Source: Petrolisthes cinctipes
Taxonomy: Eukaryota; Arthropoda; Malacostraca; Decapoda; Porcellanidae
NCBI GenBank assembly: GCA_033782935.1
Contig: JAWQEG010000133.1
Span: 310,001-374,000 of the forward strand
Reading direction: 5' to 3'
DNA: 64,000 nt
In this document: piece by piece, positions 10,620 to 23,402 of the stretch
Numbering within the stretch: the stretch's first letter is position 1
Layout: each line of letters begins with the position of its first letter
Translations under genes and position numbers: made by a program
The notes under the pieces: generated by a model
The model's input: the letters and a program-made list of their open reading frames with translations, nothing else
The model's database searches: none
What the model was told of the DNA's origin: nothing

Positions 10620-12395
10620 ATGCTAAAAATCGATATTTTAAGTGTCCAAAGTCGATATGTGCATGCATCTTCTGTACCCGTTTATATCTCAAATTCAGGC
10701 TTAAAACACCCGAAAATTCGATATTTTGGGTTCCCAGAAGTGATCTGTACATATCTACTTTGCGCTAGAATATTTTCAAAATATAGGCTCAAAACATGCT
10801 TTAAAGCGATATTTTAAGTGTCCAAAGTCGATATGTGCATGCATCTTCTGTACCCGTTTATATCTCAAATTCAGGCTCCAAATACCCGAAAATTTGATAT
10901 TTTGGGGTCCCAGAAGCGATCTGTACATGCCTACTCAGATACAGGCCCATAACATGCTGAAAATCGATATTTTAGGTGCCAAAAGTCAATATGTGTATGC
11001 ATCTTCTGCACCAGTTTATATCTCAAATTCAACCACAAAACACCCGAAAATTCGATATTTTTCGGTCCCAGAAGCGATCTGTACATGCCTACTCAGTGCT
11101 AGAAGGTTTTCAAAATATAGGCTCAAAACATGCTAAAAATCTATATTTTAGGTGCCCAAAGTCGATATCTCAAATTCAAGCCCAAAACACCCGAAAATTC
11201 GATATTTTGGGGTCCCAGAAGCGATCTGTACATGCCTACTCAGTGCTAGAATGTTTTCAAAATATAGGCTCAAAACATGCTAAAAATCGATATTTTAAGC
11301 GTCCAAAGTCGATATGTGCATGCATCTTCTATACCTGTTTATATCTCAAATTCATGCTCAAAACACCCGAAAATTCGGTATTTTTGGGTTCTAGAAGCGA
11401 TCTGTACATGCCTACTCCTAGTTAGAATGTTTTCAAGATACAGACCCAAAACATGCTCAAAATCGATATTTTAGGTGCCCAAAGTCGATATCTCAAATTC
11501 AGTCCCAAAACAACCGAAAATTCGATATTTTGGGGTCCCAGAAGCGATCTGTACATGCTTACTCCGTGTTAGAGTATTTTCAATATACAGGCCCAAAACA
11601 TACTGAAAATCGATCTTTTAGGTGCTCAAAAGTCGATATGTGTATGCATCTTCTGCACCCGTTTATATCCCAAATTCAACCTCAAAACCCCCGAAAATTC
11701 GATATTTTTGGGTCCCAGAAGCGACCTGTACATGCCTACTCAGTGCTAGTATATTTTCAAAATATAGGCTCAAAACATGCTAAAAATCGATATTTTAAGT
11801 GTCCAAAGTCGATATGTGCATGCATCTTCTGTACCCGTTTATATCTCAAATTCAGGCTTAAAACATCCGAAAATTCGATAATTTGGGGTCCCAGAAGTGA
11901 TCTGTACATATCTACTTTGTGCTAGAATATTATCAAAATATAGGCTCAAAACATGCTAAAAATCGATATTTTAAGTGTCCAAAGTCGATATGTGCATGCA
12001 TCTTCTGTTTTCGTTTATATCTCAAATTCAGGCTTCAAACACCCGATAATTCGATATTTTGGGGTCCCATTAGCGATCTGTACAAGCCTACTCAGATACA
12101 GGCCCAAAACATGCTAAAAATCGATATTTTAGGTGCCCAAAGTCAATATGTGTATGCATCTTCTACATCCGTTTATATCTCAAATTCAACCACAAAACAC
12201 CCGAAAATTCGATATTTTTCGGTCCCAGAAGCGATCTGTACATGCCTACTCAGTGCTAGAATATTTTCAAAATATAGGCCCAAAACATGCTAAAAATCGA
12301 TATTTTAGGTGCCCAAAGTCGATATCTCAAATTCAGGCCCAAAACTTCCGAAAATTCGATATTTTTTGGTCCCAGAAGCGATCTGTACATGCCTA

Positions 12396-13075
12396 CTCAG
12401 ATACAGGCTCAAACCATGCTAAAAATCGATATTTTAAGTGTAGAAAGTCGATATATTCATGCATCTTCTTCACCCGTTTATATCCCAAAATCAGGCTCAA
12501 AACCCCCAAAAATTCGATATTTTTGGGTCCCAGAAGCGATCTGTACATGCCTCCTCCGTGTTGGAGTATTTTCCAAATATTGGCCCAAAACATGCTAAAA
12601 ATCGATATTGTTGGTGCCCAAAGTCGATATGTGCATGCATTTTCTGTACCCGTTTATATCTCAAATTCAGGCTCAAAACACCCGAAAATTCGACATTTTT
12701 GGGTCCCAGAAGCGATCTGTACATGCCTACTCCGTGTTTGAGTATTTTCAAAATACAGGCCAAAAACATGCTCAAAATCGATATTTTGGGTGCCCAAAGT
12801 CGATATGTGCATGCATCTTCAGTAACCGTTTACATTCCAAATTGAGGTTCAAAACACCCAAAAATTCATTATTTTTGGGTCCCAGAAGCGATCTGTACAT
12901 GCTCACTCTGTGCTAGAATATTTTACAAAATATAGGCCTAAAACATGCTGAAAATAGTTTTTTTTTTGTGAAGAAAGTCGAAATGTGCATGCATCTTCTG
13001 TACCCGTTTATATCCCAAATTCATTCTCAAAACACCAGAAAATTCGGTATTTTTGGGTCCTAGAAGCGATCTGTA
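12396..13075. repeat. Module D copy 3, truncated
   Basis: The block begins like the others (158-class junction, CATGCCTCCTCCGTG, GATATTGTTGGTGCC, ACATTCCAAATTGAGG) and reaches the poly-T monomer (10 T at 12,958-12,967). After CACCAGAAAATTCGGTATTTT it switches to GGGTCCTAGAAGCGATC and the TACTCCTAGTTAG monomer. The following four or five diverged monomers of the module are missing. The join is in monomer register, as expected for an unequal exchange. This copy is most like copy 4. Confidence 0.85.
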
Positions 13076-16000
13076 CATGCCTACTCCTAGTTAGAATGTT
13101 TTCAAGATACAGACCCAAAACATGCTCAAAATCGATATTTTAAGTGCTCAAAAGTCGATATATGCATGCATCTTCAGTACCCGTTTATATCTCAAATTCA
13201 GGCTCAAAACACCCGAAAATTCGATATTTTGGGGTCCCAGAAGCGATTTGTACATGCCTACCCAGATACAGGCTCAAAACATGCTGAAAATCGATATTTT
13301 AGGTGCCCAAAGTCAATGCATCTTCTCCACGCGTTTAAATCTCAAATTCAACCACAAAACTCCAGAAAATTCGATATTTTTCAGTCCCAGAAGCGATCTG
13401 TACATGCCTACTCAGTGCTAGAATGTTTTCAAAATATAGGCTCAAAACATGCTAAAAATCGGTATTTTAAGTGTCCAAAGTCGATATGTGCATGCATCTT
13501 CTGTACCCGATTATATCTCAAATTCAGGCTCAAAACCCCCGAAAATTTTATATTTTTGGGTCCTAGAAGCGATCTGTACATGCCTACTCCTAGTTAGAAT
13601 GTTTTCAAGATACAGACCCAAAACATGCTCAAAATCGATATTTTAGGTGCCCAAAAGTCGATATGTGCATGCATCTTCTGTACCCGTTTATATCTCAAAT
13701 TCAGGCTCAAAACACCCGGAAATTCGATATTTTGGGGTCCCAGAAGCGATTTGTACATGCCTACGCAGTGCTAGAATATTTTCAAAATACAGGCCCAAAA
13801 CATGCTAAAAATCGATATTTTAGGTGCCCAAAGTCGATATCTCAAATTCATGCCCAAAACACCCGAAAATTCGATATTTTGGGGTCCCAGAAGCGATCTG
13901 TACATGCCTACTCCGTGTTAGAGTATTTTTAATATACAGGCCCAAAACATACTGAAAATCGATCTTTTAGGTGCCCAAAAGTCGATATGTGTATGCATCT
14001 TCTGCACCCGTTTATATCCCAAATTCAACCTCAAAACACCCGAAAATTCGATATTTTAGGGTCCCAGAAGCGATCTGTACATGCCTACTCAGTGCTAGAA
14101 TGTTTTCAAAATATAGGCTCAAAACATGCTAAAAATCGATATTTTAAGTGTCCAAAGTCGATATGTGAATGCATCTTCTGTACCCGTTTATATCTCAAAT
14201 TCAGGCTCAAAACACCTTAAAAATCGGTATTTTTGTTTCCCAGAAGCGATCTGTACTTGCCTACTCCTAGTTAGAATGTTTTCAAGATACAGACCCAAAA
14301 CATGCTCAAAATCGATATTTTAGGTGCCCAAAAGTCGATATGTACATGCATCTTCAGTACCTGTTTATATCTTAAATTCAGGCTCAAAACACCCGAAAAT
14401 TCGATATTTTTGGGTCCCTGAAGCGATCTGTACATGCCTACTCCGTGTTAGAATATTTTCAAAATACAGGCCCAAAACATGCTGAAAATCGATATTTTAG
14501 GTGCCCAAAGTCAATATGTGCATGCATTTTCTGTACCCGTTTATATCTCAAATTCAGGCTCAAAACACCCGAAAATTCGATATTTTTGGGTCCCAGGAGC
14601 GATCTGTACATGCTTACTCAGTGCTAGAATATTTTCAAAATATATGCCCAAAACATGCTAAAAATCGATATTTTAGGTGCCCAAAGTCGATATCTCAAAT
14701 TTATCCCCAAAACACCCGAAAATTCGATATTTTGGGGTCCCAGAAGCGATTTGTACATGCCTACTCCGTGTTAGAGTATTTTTAATATACAGGACCAAAA
14801 CATACTGAAAATCGATCTTTTAGGTGACCAAAAGTCGATATGTGTATGCATCTTCTGCACCCGTTTATATCCCAAATTCAACCTCAAAACACCCGAAAAT
14901 TCGATATTTTGGGGTCCCAGAAGCGATCTGTACATGCCTACTCCGTGTTAGAATATTTTCAAAATACAGGCCAAAAACATGCTGAAAATCGATATTTTAG
15001 GTGTCCAAAGTCGATATGTGCATGCATTTTCTGTACCCGTTTATATCTCAAATTCAGACTCAAAACACCCGAAAATTCGATATTTTTGGGTCCCAGGAGC
15101 GATCTGTAGATGCTTACTCAGTGCTAGAATATTTTCAAAATATATGCCCAAAACATGCTAAACATCGATATTTTAGGTGCCCAAAGTCGATATCTCAAAT
15201 TTATCCCCAAAACACCCGAAAATTCGATATTTTGGGGTCCCAGAAGCGATTTGTACATGCCTACTCCGTGTTAGAGTATTTTTAATATACAGGCCCAAAA
15301 CATACTGAAAATCGATCTTTTAGGTGACCAAAAGTCGATATGTGTATGCATCTTCTGTACCCGTTTATATCCCAAATTCAACCTCAAAACACCCGAAAAT
15401 TCGATATTTTAGGGTCCCAGAAGCGATCTGTACATGCCTACTCAGTGCTAGAATGTTTTCAAAATATAGGCTCAAAACATGCTAAAAATCGATATTTTAA
15501 GTGTCCAAAGTCGATATGTGCATGCATCTTCTGTACCCGTTTATATCTCAAATTCAGGCTCAAAACACCCGAAAAATCGGTATTTTTTGGTCCCAGAAGT
15601 GATCTGTACATATCTACTTTGTGCTAGAATATTTTCATAATATAGGCTCAAAACATGCTAAAAAGCGATATTTTAAGTGTCCAAAGTCGATATATGCATG
15701 CATCTTCTGTACCCGTTTATATCTCAAATTCAGGCTCAAAACACCTTAAAAATCGGTATTTTTGTTTCCCAGAAGCGATCTGTACTTGCCTACTCCTAGT
15801 TAGAATGTTTTCAAGATACAGACCCAAAACATGCTCAAAATCGATATTTTAGGTGCCCAAAAGTCGATATGTGCATGCATCTTCAGTACCTGTTTATATC
15901 TTAAATTCAGTCTCAAAACACCCGAAAATTCGATATTTTTGGGTCCCTGAAGCGATCTGTACATGCCTACTCCGTGTTAGAATATTTTCAAAATACAGGC

Positions 16001-16791
16001 CCAAAACTTGCTGAAAATCGATATTTTAGGTGCCCAAGGTCAATATGTGCATGCATTTTCTGTACCCGTTTATATCTCAAATTCAGGCTCAAAACACCCG
16101 AAAATTCGATATTTTTGGGTCCCAGGAGCGATCTGTACATGCTTACTCAGTGCTAGAATATTTTCAAAATATATGCCCAAAACATGCTAAAAATCGATAT
16201 TTTAGGTGCCCAAAGTCGATATCTCAAATTTATCCCGAAAACACCCGAAAATTCGATATTTTGGGGTCCGAGAAGCGATTTGTACATGCCTACTCCGTGT
16301 TAGAGTATTTTTAATATACAGGACCAAAACATACTGAAAATCGATCTTTTAGGTGACCAAAAGTCGATATGTGTATGCATCTTCTGCACCCGTTTATATC
16401 CCAAATTCAACCTCAAAACACCCGAAAATTCGATATTTTAGGGTACCAGAAGCGATCTGTACATGCCTACTCAGTGCTAGAATGTTTTCAAAATATAAGC
16501 TCAAAACAACCTAAAAATCGATATTTTAAGTGTCCAAAGTCGATTGTGAATGCTTCTTCTGTACCCGTTTATATCTCAAATTCAGGCTCAAAACACCCGA
16601 AAAATCGGTATTTTTGGGTCCCAGAAGTGATCTGTACATGCCTACTCCGTGTTAGAATATTTTCAAAATACAGGCCTAAAACATGCAGAAAATCGATATT
16701 TTAGGTGCCCAAAGTCGATATGTGCATATATCTTCACTACCGGTTTCTATCTCAAATTCAGGCTCAAAACACCCGAAAATTCTACATTTTT
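13055..16791. repeat. Block C1, first of four related multi-kb units
   Basis: The block starts with the TACTCCTAGTTAGAATG monomer, TTTTAAGTGC, and a 158-class unit. It continues with CCACGCGTTTAAATC, AAAACTCCAG, TTTTTCAGTCCC, AAATCGGTATTTTAAG, TACCCGATTATATC and AAAACCCCCG. This order is shared with blocks starting near 16.79, 20.89 and 23.40 kb. About 14,083 onward it differs from C2. C1 instead matches about 24.0-26.08 kb at a constant offset of 10,356 bp. An 8 bp deletion (AAGTGTAT) near 13,316 is private to C1. It contains the 500 bp trimer pair and a 1,529 bp offset duplication (about 14.13-14.9 kb with 15.66-16.4 kb). Confidence 0.85.
14421..15420. repeat. Tandem duplication of a 500 bp trimer (176+147+177)
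   Basis: 14,421-14,920 and 14,921-15,420 are near-identical with an exact 500 bp offset. Each trimer is a full monomer with CTCCGTGTTAGAATATT, a 147-class monomer with AAATTTATCCCCAAAAC, and a full monomer with TTTTTAATATAC, TCGATCTTTTAGGTGACC and AACCTCAAAACACCCG. Small differences include TAGGTGCCCAAAGTCAAT versus TAGGTGTCCAAAGTCGAT and CTGTACATGC versus CTGTAGATGC. The same kind of 500 bp spacing recurs at 24.8-25.8 kb and 30.35-31.35 kb. Confidence 0.9.
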
Positions 16792-19700
16792 GGGTCCTAG
16801 AAGCGATCTGTACATGCCTACTCCTAGTTAGAATGTTTTCAAGATACAGAACCAAAACATGCTCAAAATCGATATTTTAAGTGCCCAAAAGTCGATATGT
16901 GCATGCATCTTCAGTACCCGTTTATATCTCAAATTCAGGCTCAAAACACCCGAAAATTCGATATTTTGGGGTCCCAGAAGCGATTTGTACATGCCTACTC
17001 AGATACAGGCTCAAAACATGCTGAAAATCGATATTTTAGGTGCCCAAAGTCAATAAGTGTATGCATCTTCTCCACGCGTTTATATCTCAAATTCAACCAC
17101 AAAACTCCCGAAAATTCGATATTTTTCAGTCCCAGAAGCGATCTGTACATGCCTACTCAGTGCTAGAATGTTTTCAAAATATAGGCTCAAAACATGCTAA
17201 AAATCGGTATTTTAAGTGTCCAAAGTCGATATGTGCATGCATCTTCTGTACCCGATTATATCTCAATTTCAGGCTCAAAACCCCCGAAAATTTTATATTT
17301 TTGGGTCCTAGAAGCGATCTGTACATGCCTACTCCTAGTTAGAATGTTTTCAAGATACAGACCCAAAACATGCTCAAAATCGATATTTTAGGTGCCCAAA
17401 AGTCGATATGTGCATGCATCTTCTGTACCCGTTTATATCTCAAATTCAGGCTCAAAACACCCGGAAATTCGATATTTTGGGGTCCCAGAAGCGATTTGTA
17501 CATGCCTACGCAGTGCTAGAATATTTTCAAAATACAGGCCCAAAACATGCTAAAAATCGATATTTTAGGTGCCCAAAGTCGATATCTCAAATTCATGCCC
17601 AAAACACCCGAAAATTCGATATTTTTGGGTCTCAGAAGCGATCTGTACATGCCTACACCGTGTTAGAGTATTTTTAATATACAGGCCCAAAACATACTGA
17701 AAATCGATCTTTTAGGTGCCCAAAAGTCGATATGTGTATGCATCTTCTGCACCCGTTTATATCCCAAATTCAAACTCAAAACACCCGAAAATTCGATATT
17801 TTAGGGTCCCAGAAGCGATCTGTACATGCTTACTCAGATACAGGCCCAAACCATGCTGAAAATCGATATTTTAGGTGCCCAAAGTCAATATGTGTATGCA
17901 TCTTCTGCACCCGTTTATATCTCAAATTCCACCAAAAAACACCCGAAAATTCGATATTTTTCGGTCCCAGAAGCGATCTGTACATGCCTACTCAGTGCTA
18001 GAATGTTTTCAAAATATAGGCTCAAAACATGCTAAAAATCGATATTTTAAGTGTCCAAAGTCGATATGTGAATGCATCTTCTGTACCCGTTTATATCTCA
18101 AATTCAGGCTCAAAACACCTGAAAAATCGGTATTTTTGGGTCCCTGAAGCGATCTGTACTTGCCTACTCCTAGTAAGAATGTTTTCAAGATACAGACCCA
18201 AAACATGCTCAAAATCGATATTTTAGGTGCCCAAAAGTCGAAATGTGCATGCATCTTCAGTACCTGTTTATATCTTAAATTCAGGCTCAAAACACCCGAA
18301 AATTCGATATTTTTGGGTCCCTGAAACGATCTGTACATGCCTACTCCGTGTTAGAATATTTTCAAAATACAGGCCCAAAACATGCTAAAATCGATATTTT
18401 AGGTGCCCAAAGTCAATATATGCATGCATTTTCTGTACCCGTTTATATCTCAAATTCAGGCTCAAAACACCCGAAAATTCGATATTTTTGGGTCCCAGAA
18501 GCGATCTGTACATGCTTACTCAGTGCTAGAATATTTTCAAAATATATGCCCAAAACATGCTAAAAATCGATATTTTAGGTGCCCAAAGTCGATATCTCAA
18601 ATTTATCCCGAAAACACCCGAAAATTCGATATTTTGGGGTCCCAGAAGCGATTTGTACATGTCTACCCCGTGTTAGAGTATTTTTAATATAAAGGCCCAA
18701 AACATACTGAAAATCGATCTTTTAGGTGACCAAAAGTCGATATGTGTATGCATCTTCTGCACCCGTTTATATCCCAAATTCAACCTCAAAACACCCTAAA
18801 ATTCGATATTTTAGGGTCCCAGAAGCGATCTGTACATGCCTACTCAGTGCTAGAATGTTTTCAAAATATAGGCTCAAAACATGCTAAAAATCGATATTTT
18901 AAGTGTCCAAAGTCGATATGTGCATGCATCTTCTGTACCCGTTTATATCTCAAATTCAGGCTCAAAACACCCGAAAAATCGATATTTTTGGGTCCTAGAA
19001 GCGATCTGTACTTGCCTACTCCTAGTTAGAATGTTTTCAAGATACAGACCCAAAACATGCTCAAAATCGATATTTTAGGTGCCCAAAAGTCGATATGTAC
19101 ATGAATCTTCAGTACCTGTTTATATCTCAAATTCAGGGTCAAAACACCCGAAAATTCGATATTTTGGGGTCCCAGAAGCGATCTGTACATGCCTACTCAG
19201 TGCTAGAATATTTTCAAAATATAGGCCCAAAACATGCTAAAAATCGATATTTTAGGTGCACAAAGTCGATATCTCAAATTCAGGCCCAAAACATCTGAAA
19301 ATTCGATATTTTTTTGTCCCAGAAGCGATCTGTACATGCCTACTCAGATACAGGCTCAAAACATGCTAAAAATCGATATTTTAAGTGTCCAAAGTCGATA
19401 TGTGCATGCATCTTCTTCACCCGTTTATATCCCAAATTCAGGCTCAAAACAACCAAAAATTCGATATTTTTGGGTCCCAGAAGGGATCTGTACATGCCTC
19501 CTCCGTGTTAGAGTATTTTCCAAATATTGGCCCAAAACATGCTAAAAATCGATATTGTTGGTGCCCAAAGTCGATATGTGCATGCATTTTCTGTACCCGT
19601 TTATATCTCAAATTCAGGCTCAAAACACCCGAAAATTCGACATTTTTGGGTCCCAGAAGCGATCTGTACATGCCTACTCCGTGTTAGAGTATTTTCAAAA

Positions 19701-20885
19701 TACAGGCAAAAACATGCTCAAAATCGATATTTTAGGTTCCCAAAGTCGATATGTGCATGCATTTTCAGTAACCGTTTACATTCCAAATTGAAGTTCAAAA
19801 CACCCAAAAATTCATTATTTTTGGGTCCCAGAAGCGATCTGTACATGCTCACTCTCTGCTAGAATATTTTACAAAATATAGGCCTAAAACATGCTGAAAA
19901 TCGTTTTTTTTTTTTTTGTGAAGAAAGTCGATATGTCCATGCATCTTCTGTACCCGTTTATTTCCCAAATTCATTCTCAAAACACCAGAAAATTCGGTAT
20001 TTTTGGGTCTTAGAAGCGCTCTGTACATGCTTACCCAGTGCTAGATTAAATTCAAAATATAGGGCCAAAACATACTAAAAATCGATATTTTAGGTGCCCA
20101 AAGTCGAAATGTTCATTCATCTTCTGTACCCGTTTATATCCCAAATTCAGTCTCAAAACACCTGAAAATTCGATATTTTTGGATCCCAGAAGCAATTTCC
20201 ACATGCATAGTGAGTGCTAGAATATTTTCAAAACACAGGCCCAAAACATGCTTAAAATCGATATTATAGGTGATCAAAGTCGATAACTGCATGCATCTTC
20301 TGTTCCCGTTTATATCCCAAATTCAGGCTAAAAACACCTGAAAATTTGATTTTTTGGGGGTCCAAGAAGCGATCTGTACATGCCTACTCAGTGTTAGAAT
20401 ATTTTCAAAATACAGGCCCAAAATAAGCTGAAAATAGCAATTTTTGGTGCCCAAAATCGATATGTGCATGAATCATCAGCACTCGCTTGTATCCCAAATT
20501 CAGGCTTAAAACACCTTAAAATTCGATACTTTTTGTTCCCAGAAGGGATCTGTAAATGCCAACTCAATGTTAAAATATTTTCAAAATACAGACCCAAAAC
20601 AAGCTGAAAACCGATATTTTATGTGCCCAAAATCCATATGTGCATTCATCTTCTGTACCCGTTTATATCCCAAATTCAGGCTCAAAACACCCAAAAATTC
20701 GATATTTTTGGGTCTCAGAAGCAATCTGAACATGCTTACACAATGCTAAAATACATTCAAAATATAGGGCCAAAACATCCTGAAAATCGATACTTCAGGT
20801 GACCAAAGTCGATATGTGCATATATCTTCACTACCGGTTTCTATCTCAAATTCAGGCTCAAAACACCCGAAAATTCTATATTTTT
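16792..20885. repeat. Block C2, 4,094 bp, containing module D copy 4
   Basis: The first 1 kb matches C1 (offset 3,745 bp after the C1 deletion). C2 then goes to a 158-class unit with CAAACCATGCTG at about 17,840, then ATTCCACCAAAAAACACC. It later matches C1 again at about 3,903 bp offset (18.35-18.9 kb). From about 19.34 kb it enters module D copy 4. The following block C3 begins exactly where C2's opening order repeats, 4,094 bp downstream. Confidence 0.83.
19208..19222. repeat. Representative perfect dyad in the monomer second half
   Basis: ATATTTTCAAAATAT is a perfect inverted repeat with 7 bp arms around one C. It recurs in full-length monomers that carry GAATATTTTCAAAATATAGG. It is weakened in GAATGTTTTCAAGATACAG variants and removed by the 158-class deletion. 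Short dyads are common in centromeric satellites and can form non-B structures; a function here is inference. Confidence 0.85.
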
Positions 20886-20914
20886 GGGTCCTAGAAGCAA
20901 TCTGTACATGCCTA
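19341..20914. repeat. Module D copy 4, complete form
   Basis: This copy has both the ACATTCCAAATTGAAG monomer (about 19,778) and the poly-T monomer (14 T at 19,904-19,917). It is therefore one monomer longer than copies 1 and 2 and equals the form in the right-hand units. Later markers are GCTAGATTAAATTC, GGTGATCAAAGTCGATAAC, TCAGCACTCGCTTG, ACAAGCTGAAAACC and CTTCAGGTGACC with CACTACCGGTTTC. It links the C-block region with the 9,187 bp units on the right. Confidence 0.87.
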
Positions 20915-23402
20915 CTACTAGTTAGAATGTTTTCAAGATAGAGACCCAAAACATGCTCAAAATCGATATTTTAAGTGCCCAAAAGTCGATATGTGCATGC
21001 ATCTTCATTACCCGTTTATATCTCAAATTCAGGCTCAAAACACCCGAAAATTCGATATTTTGGGGTCCCAGAAGCGATTTGTACATGCCTACTCAGATAC
21101 AGGCTCAAAACATGCTGAAAATCGATATTTTAGGTGCCCAAAGTCAATAAGTGTATGCATCTTCACCACGCGTTTAAATCTCAAATTCAACCACAAAACT
21201 CCCGAAAATTCGATATTTTTCAGTCCCAGAAGCGATCTGTACATGCCTACTCAGTGCTAGAATGTTTTCGAAATATAGGCTCAAAACATGCTAAAAATCG
21301 ATATTTTAAGTGTCCAAAGTCGATATGTGCATGCATATTCTGTACCCGTTTATATGTCAAATTCAGGCTCAAAACCCCCGAAAATTCTATATTTTTGGGA
21401 CCTAGAAGCGATCTGTACATGCCTACTCCTAGTTAGAATGTTTTCAAGATACAGACCCAAAACATGCTCAAAATCGATATTTTAGGTGCCCAAAAGTCGA
21501 TATGTGCATGCATCTTCTGTACCCGTTTATATCTCAAATTCAGGCTCAAAACACCCGAAAATTCGATATTTTGGGGTCCCAGAAGCGATCTGTACATGCC
21601 TACGCAGTGCTAGAATATTTTCAAAATACAGGCCCAAAACATGCTAAAAATCGATATTTTAGGTGCCCAAAGTCGATATCTCAAATTCATGCCCAAAACA
21701 CCCGAAAATTCGATATTTTGGGGTCCCAGAAGCGATCTGTACATGCCTACTCCGTGTTAGAGTATTTTTAATATACAGGCCCAAAACATACTGAAAATCG
21801 ATCTTTTAGGTGCTCAAAAGTCGATATGTGTATGCATCTTCTGCACCCGTTTATATCCCAAATTCATCCTCAAAACACCCGAAAATTCGATATTTTAGGG
21901 TCCCAGAAGCGATCTGTACATGCCTATTCAGTGCTAGAATGTTTTCAAAATATAGGCTCAAAACATGCTGAAAATCGATATTTTAAGTGTCCAAAGTCGA
22001 TATGTGCATGCATCTTCTGTACCCGTTTATATCTCAAAGTCAGGCTCGAAACACCCGAAAATTCGATATTTGGGGTCCCAGAAGCGATTTGTACATGCCT
22101 ACTCAGATACAGGCCCAAACCATGCTGAAAATCGATATTTTAGGTGCCCAAAGTCAATATGTGTATGCATCTTCTGCACCCGTTTATATCTCAAATTCCA
22201 CCACAAAACACCCGAAAATTCGATATTTTTCGGTCCCAGAAGCGATCTGTACATGCCTACTCAGTGCTAGAATGTTTTCAAAATATAGGCTCAAAACATG
22301 CTAAAAATCGATATTTTAAGTGTCCAAAGTCGATATGTGAATGCATCTTCTGTAACCGTTTATATCTCAAATTCAGGCTCAAAACACCCGAAAAATCGGT
22401 ATTTTTGGGTCCCAGAAGCGATCTGTACTTGCCTACTCCTAGTTAGAATGTTTTCAAGATACAGACCGAAAACATGCTCAAAATCGATATTTTAGGTGCC
22501 CAAAAGTCGAAATGTGCATGCATCTTCAGTACCTGTTTATATCTTAAATTCAGGCTCAAAACACCCGAAAATTCGATATTTTTGGGTCCCAGAAGCGATC
22601 TGTACATGCCTACTCCGTGTTAGAATATTTTCAATATACAGGCCCAAAACATGCTAAAATCGATATTTTAGGTGCCCAAAGTCAATATGTGCATGCATTT
22701 TCTGTACCCGTTTATATCTCAAATTCAGGCTCAAAACACCCGAAAATTCGATATTTTTGGGTCCCAGAAGCGATCTGTACATGCTTACTCAGTGCTAGAA
22801 TATTTTCAAAATATATCATCAAAACATGCTAAAAATCGATATTTTAGGTGCCTAAAGTCGATATCTCAAATTTATCCCCAAAACACTCGAAAATTCGATA
22901 TTTTGGGGTCCCAGAAGCGATTTGTACATGCCTACTCCGTGTTAGAGTATTTTTAATATACAGGACCAAAACATACTGAAAATCGATCCTTTAGGTGACC
23001 AAAAGTCGATATGTGTATGCATCTTCTGCACCCGTTTATTTCCCAAATTCAACCTCAAAACACCCGAAAATTCGATATTTTAGGGTCCCAGAAGCGATCT
23101 GTACATGCCTACTCAGTGCTAGAATGTTTTCAAAATATAGGCTCAAAACATGCTAAAAATCGATATATTAAGTGTCCAAAGTCGATATGTGCATGCATCT
23201 TCTGTACCCGTTTATATCTCAAATTCAGGCTCAAAACACCCGAAAAATCGGTATTTTTGGGTCCCAAATATTTTCAAAATACAGGCCTAAAACATGCTGA
23301 AAATCGATATTTTAGGTGCCCAAAGTCGATATGTGCATATATCTTCACTACCGGTTTCTATCTCAAATTCAGGCTCAAAACACCCGAAAATTCTATATTT
23401 TT
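20886..23402. repeat. Block C3, 2,517 bp
   Basis: C3 repeats the C1/C2 opening order: CTCCTAGTTAG or CTACTAGTTAG, TTTTAAGTGCCC, 158-class unit, CCACGCGTTTAAATC, TTTTTCAGTCCC, TCATGCCCAAAAC 147-class unit, TTTTTAATATACAGG. At about 22,037 it enters CAAAGTCAGGCTCGAAAC and GATATTTGGGGTCCC. It lacks the module D part that C2 has. Near 23,268-23,276 a monomer is joined as GGGTCCCAAATATTTTCAAAATAC, missing the AGAAGCGATCTG...GTTAG segment, a private deletion of about 40 bp. Confidence 0.83.

Larger units (their letters stand above)
9426..12395. repeat. Mixed monomers with a 1,157 bp offset duplication
   Basis: All three monomer classes are interspersed. About 10,540-11,240 is repeated at about 11,697-12,397 (offset 1,157 bp). 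Shared features are GGCTTAAAACA, TACATATCTACTTTG, a 158-class unit, AACCACAAAACACCCG with TTTTTCGGTCCC, and a 147-class unit. The first copy has GCACCAGTTTATATC where the second has TACATCCGTTTATATC. No non-satellite sequence is present. Confidence 0.85.
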
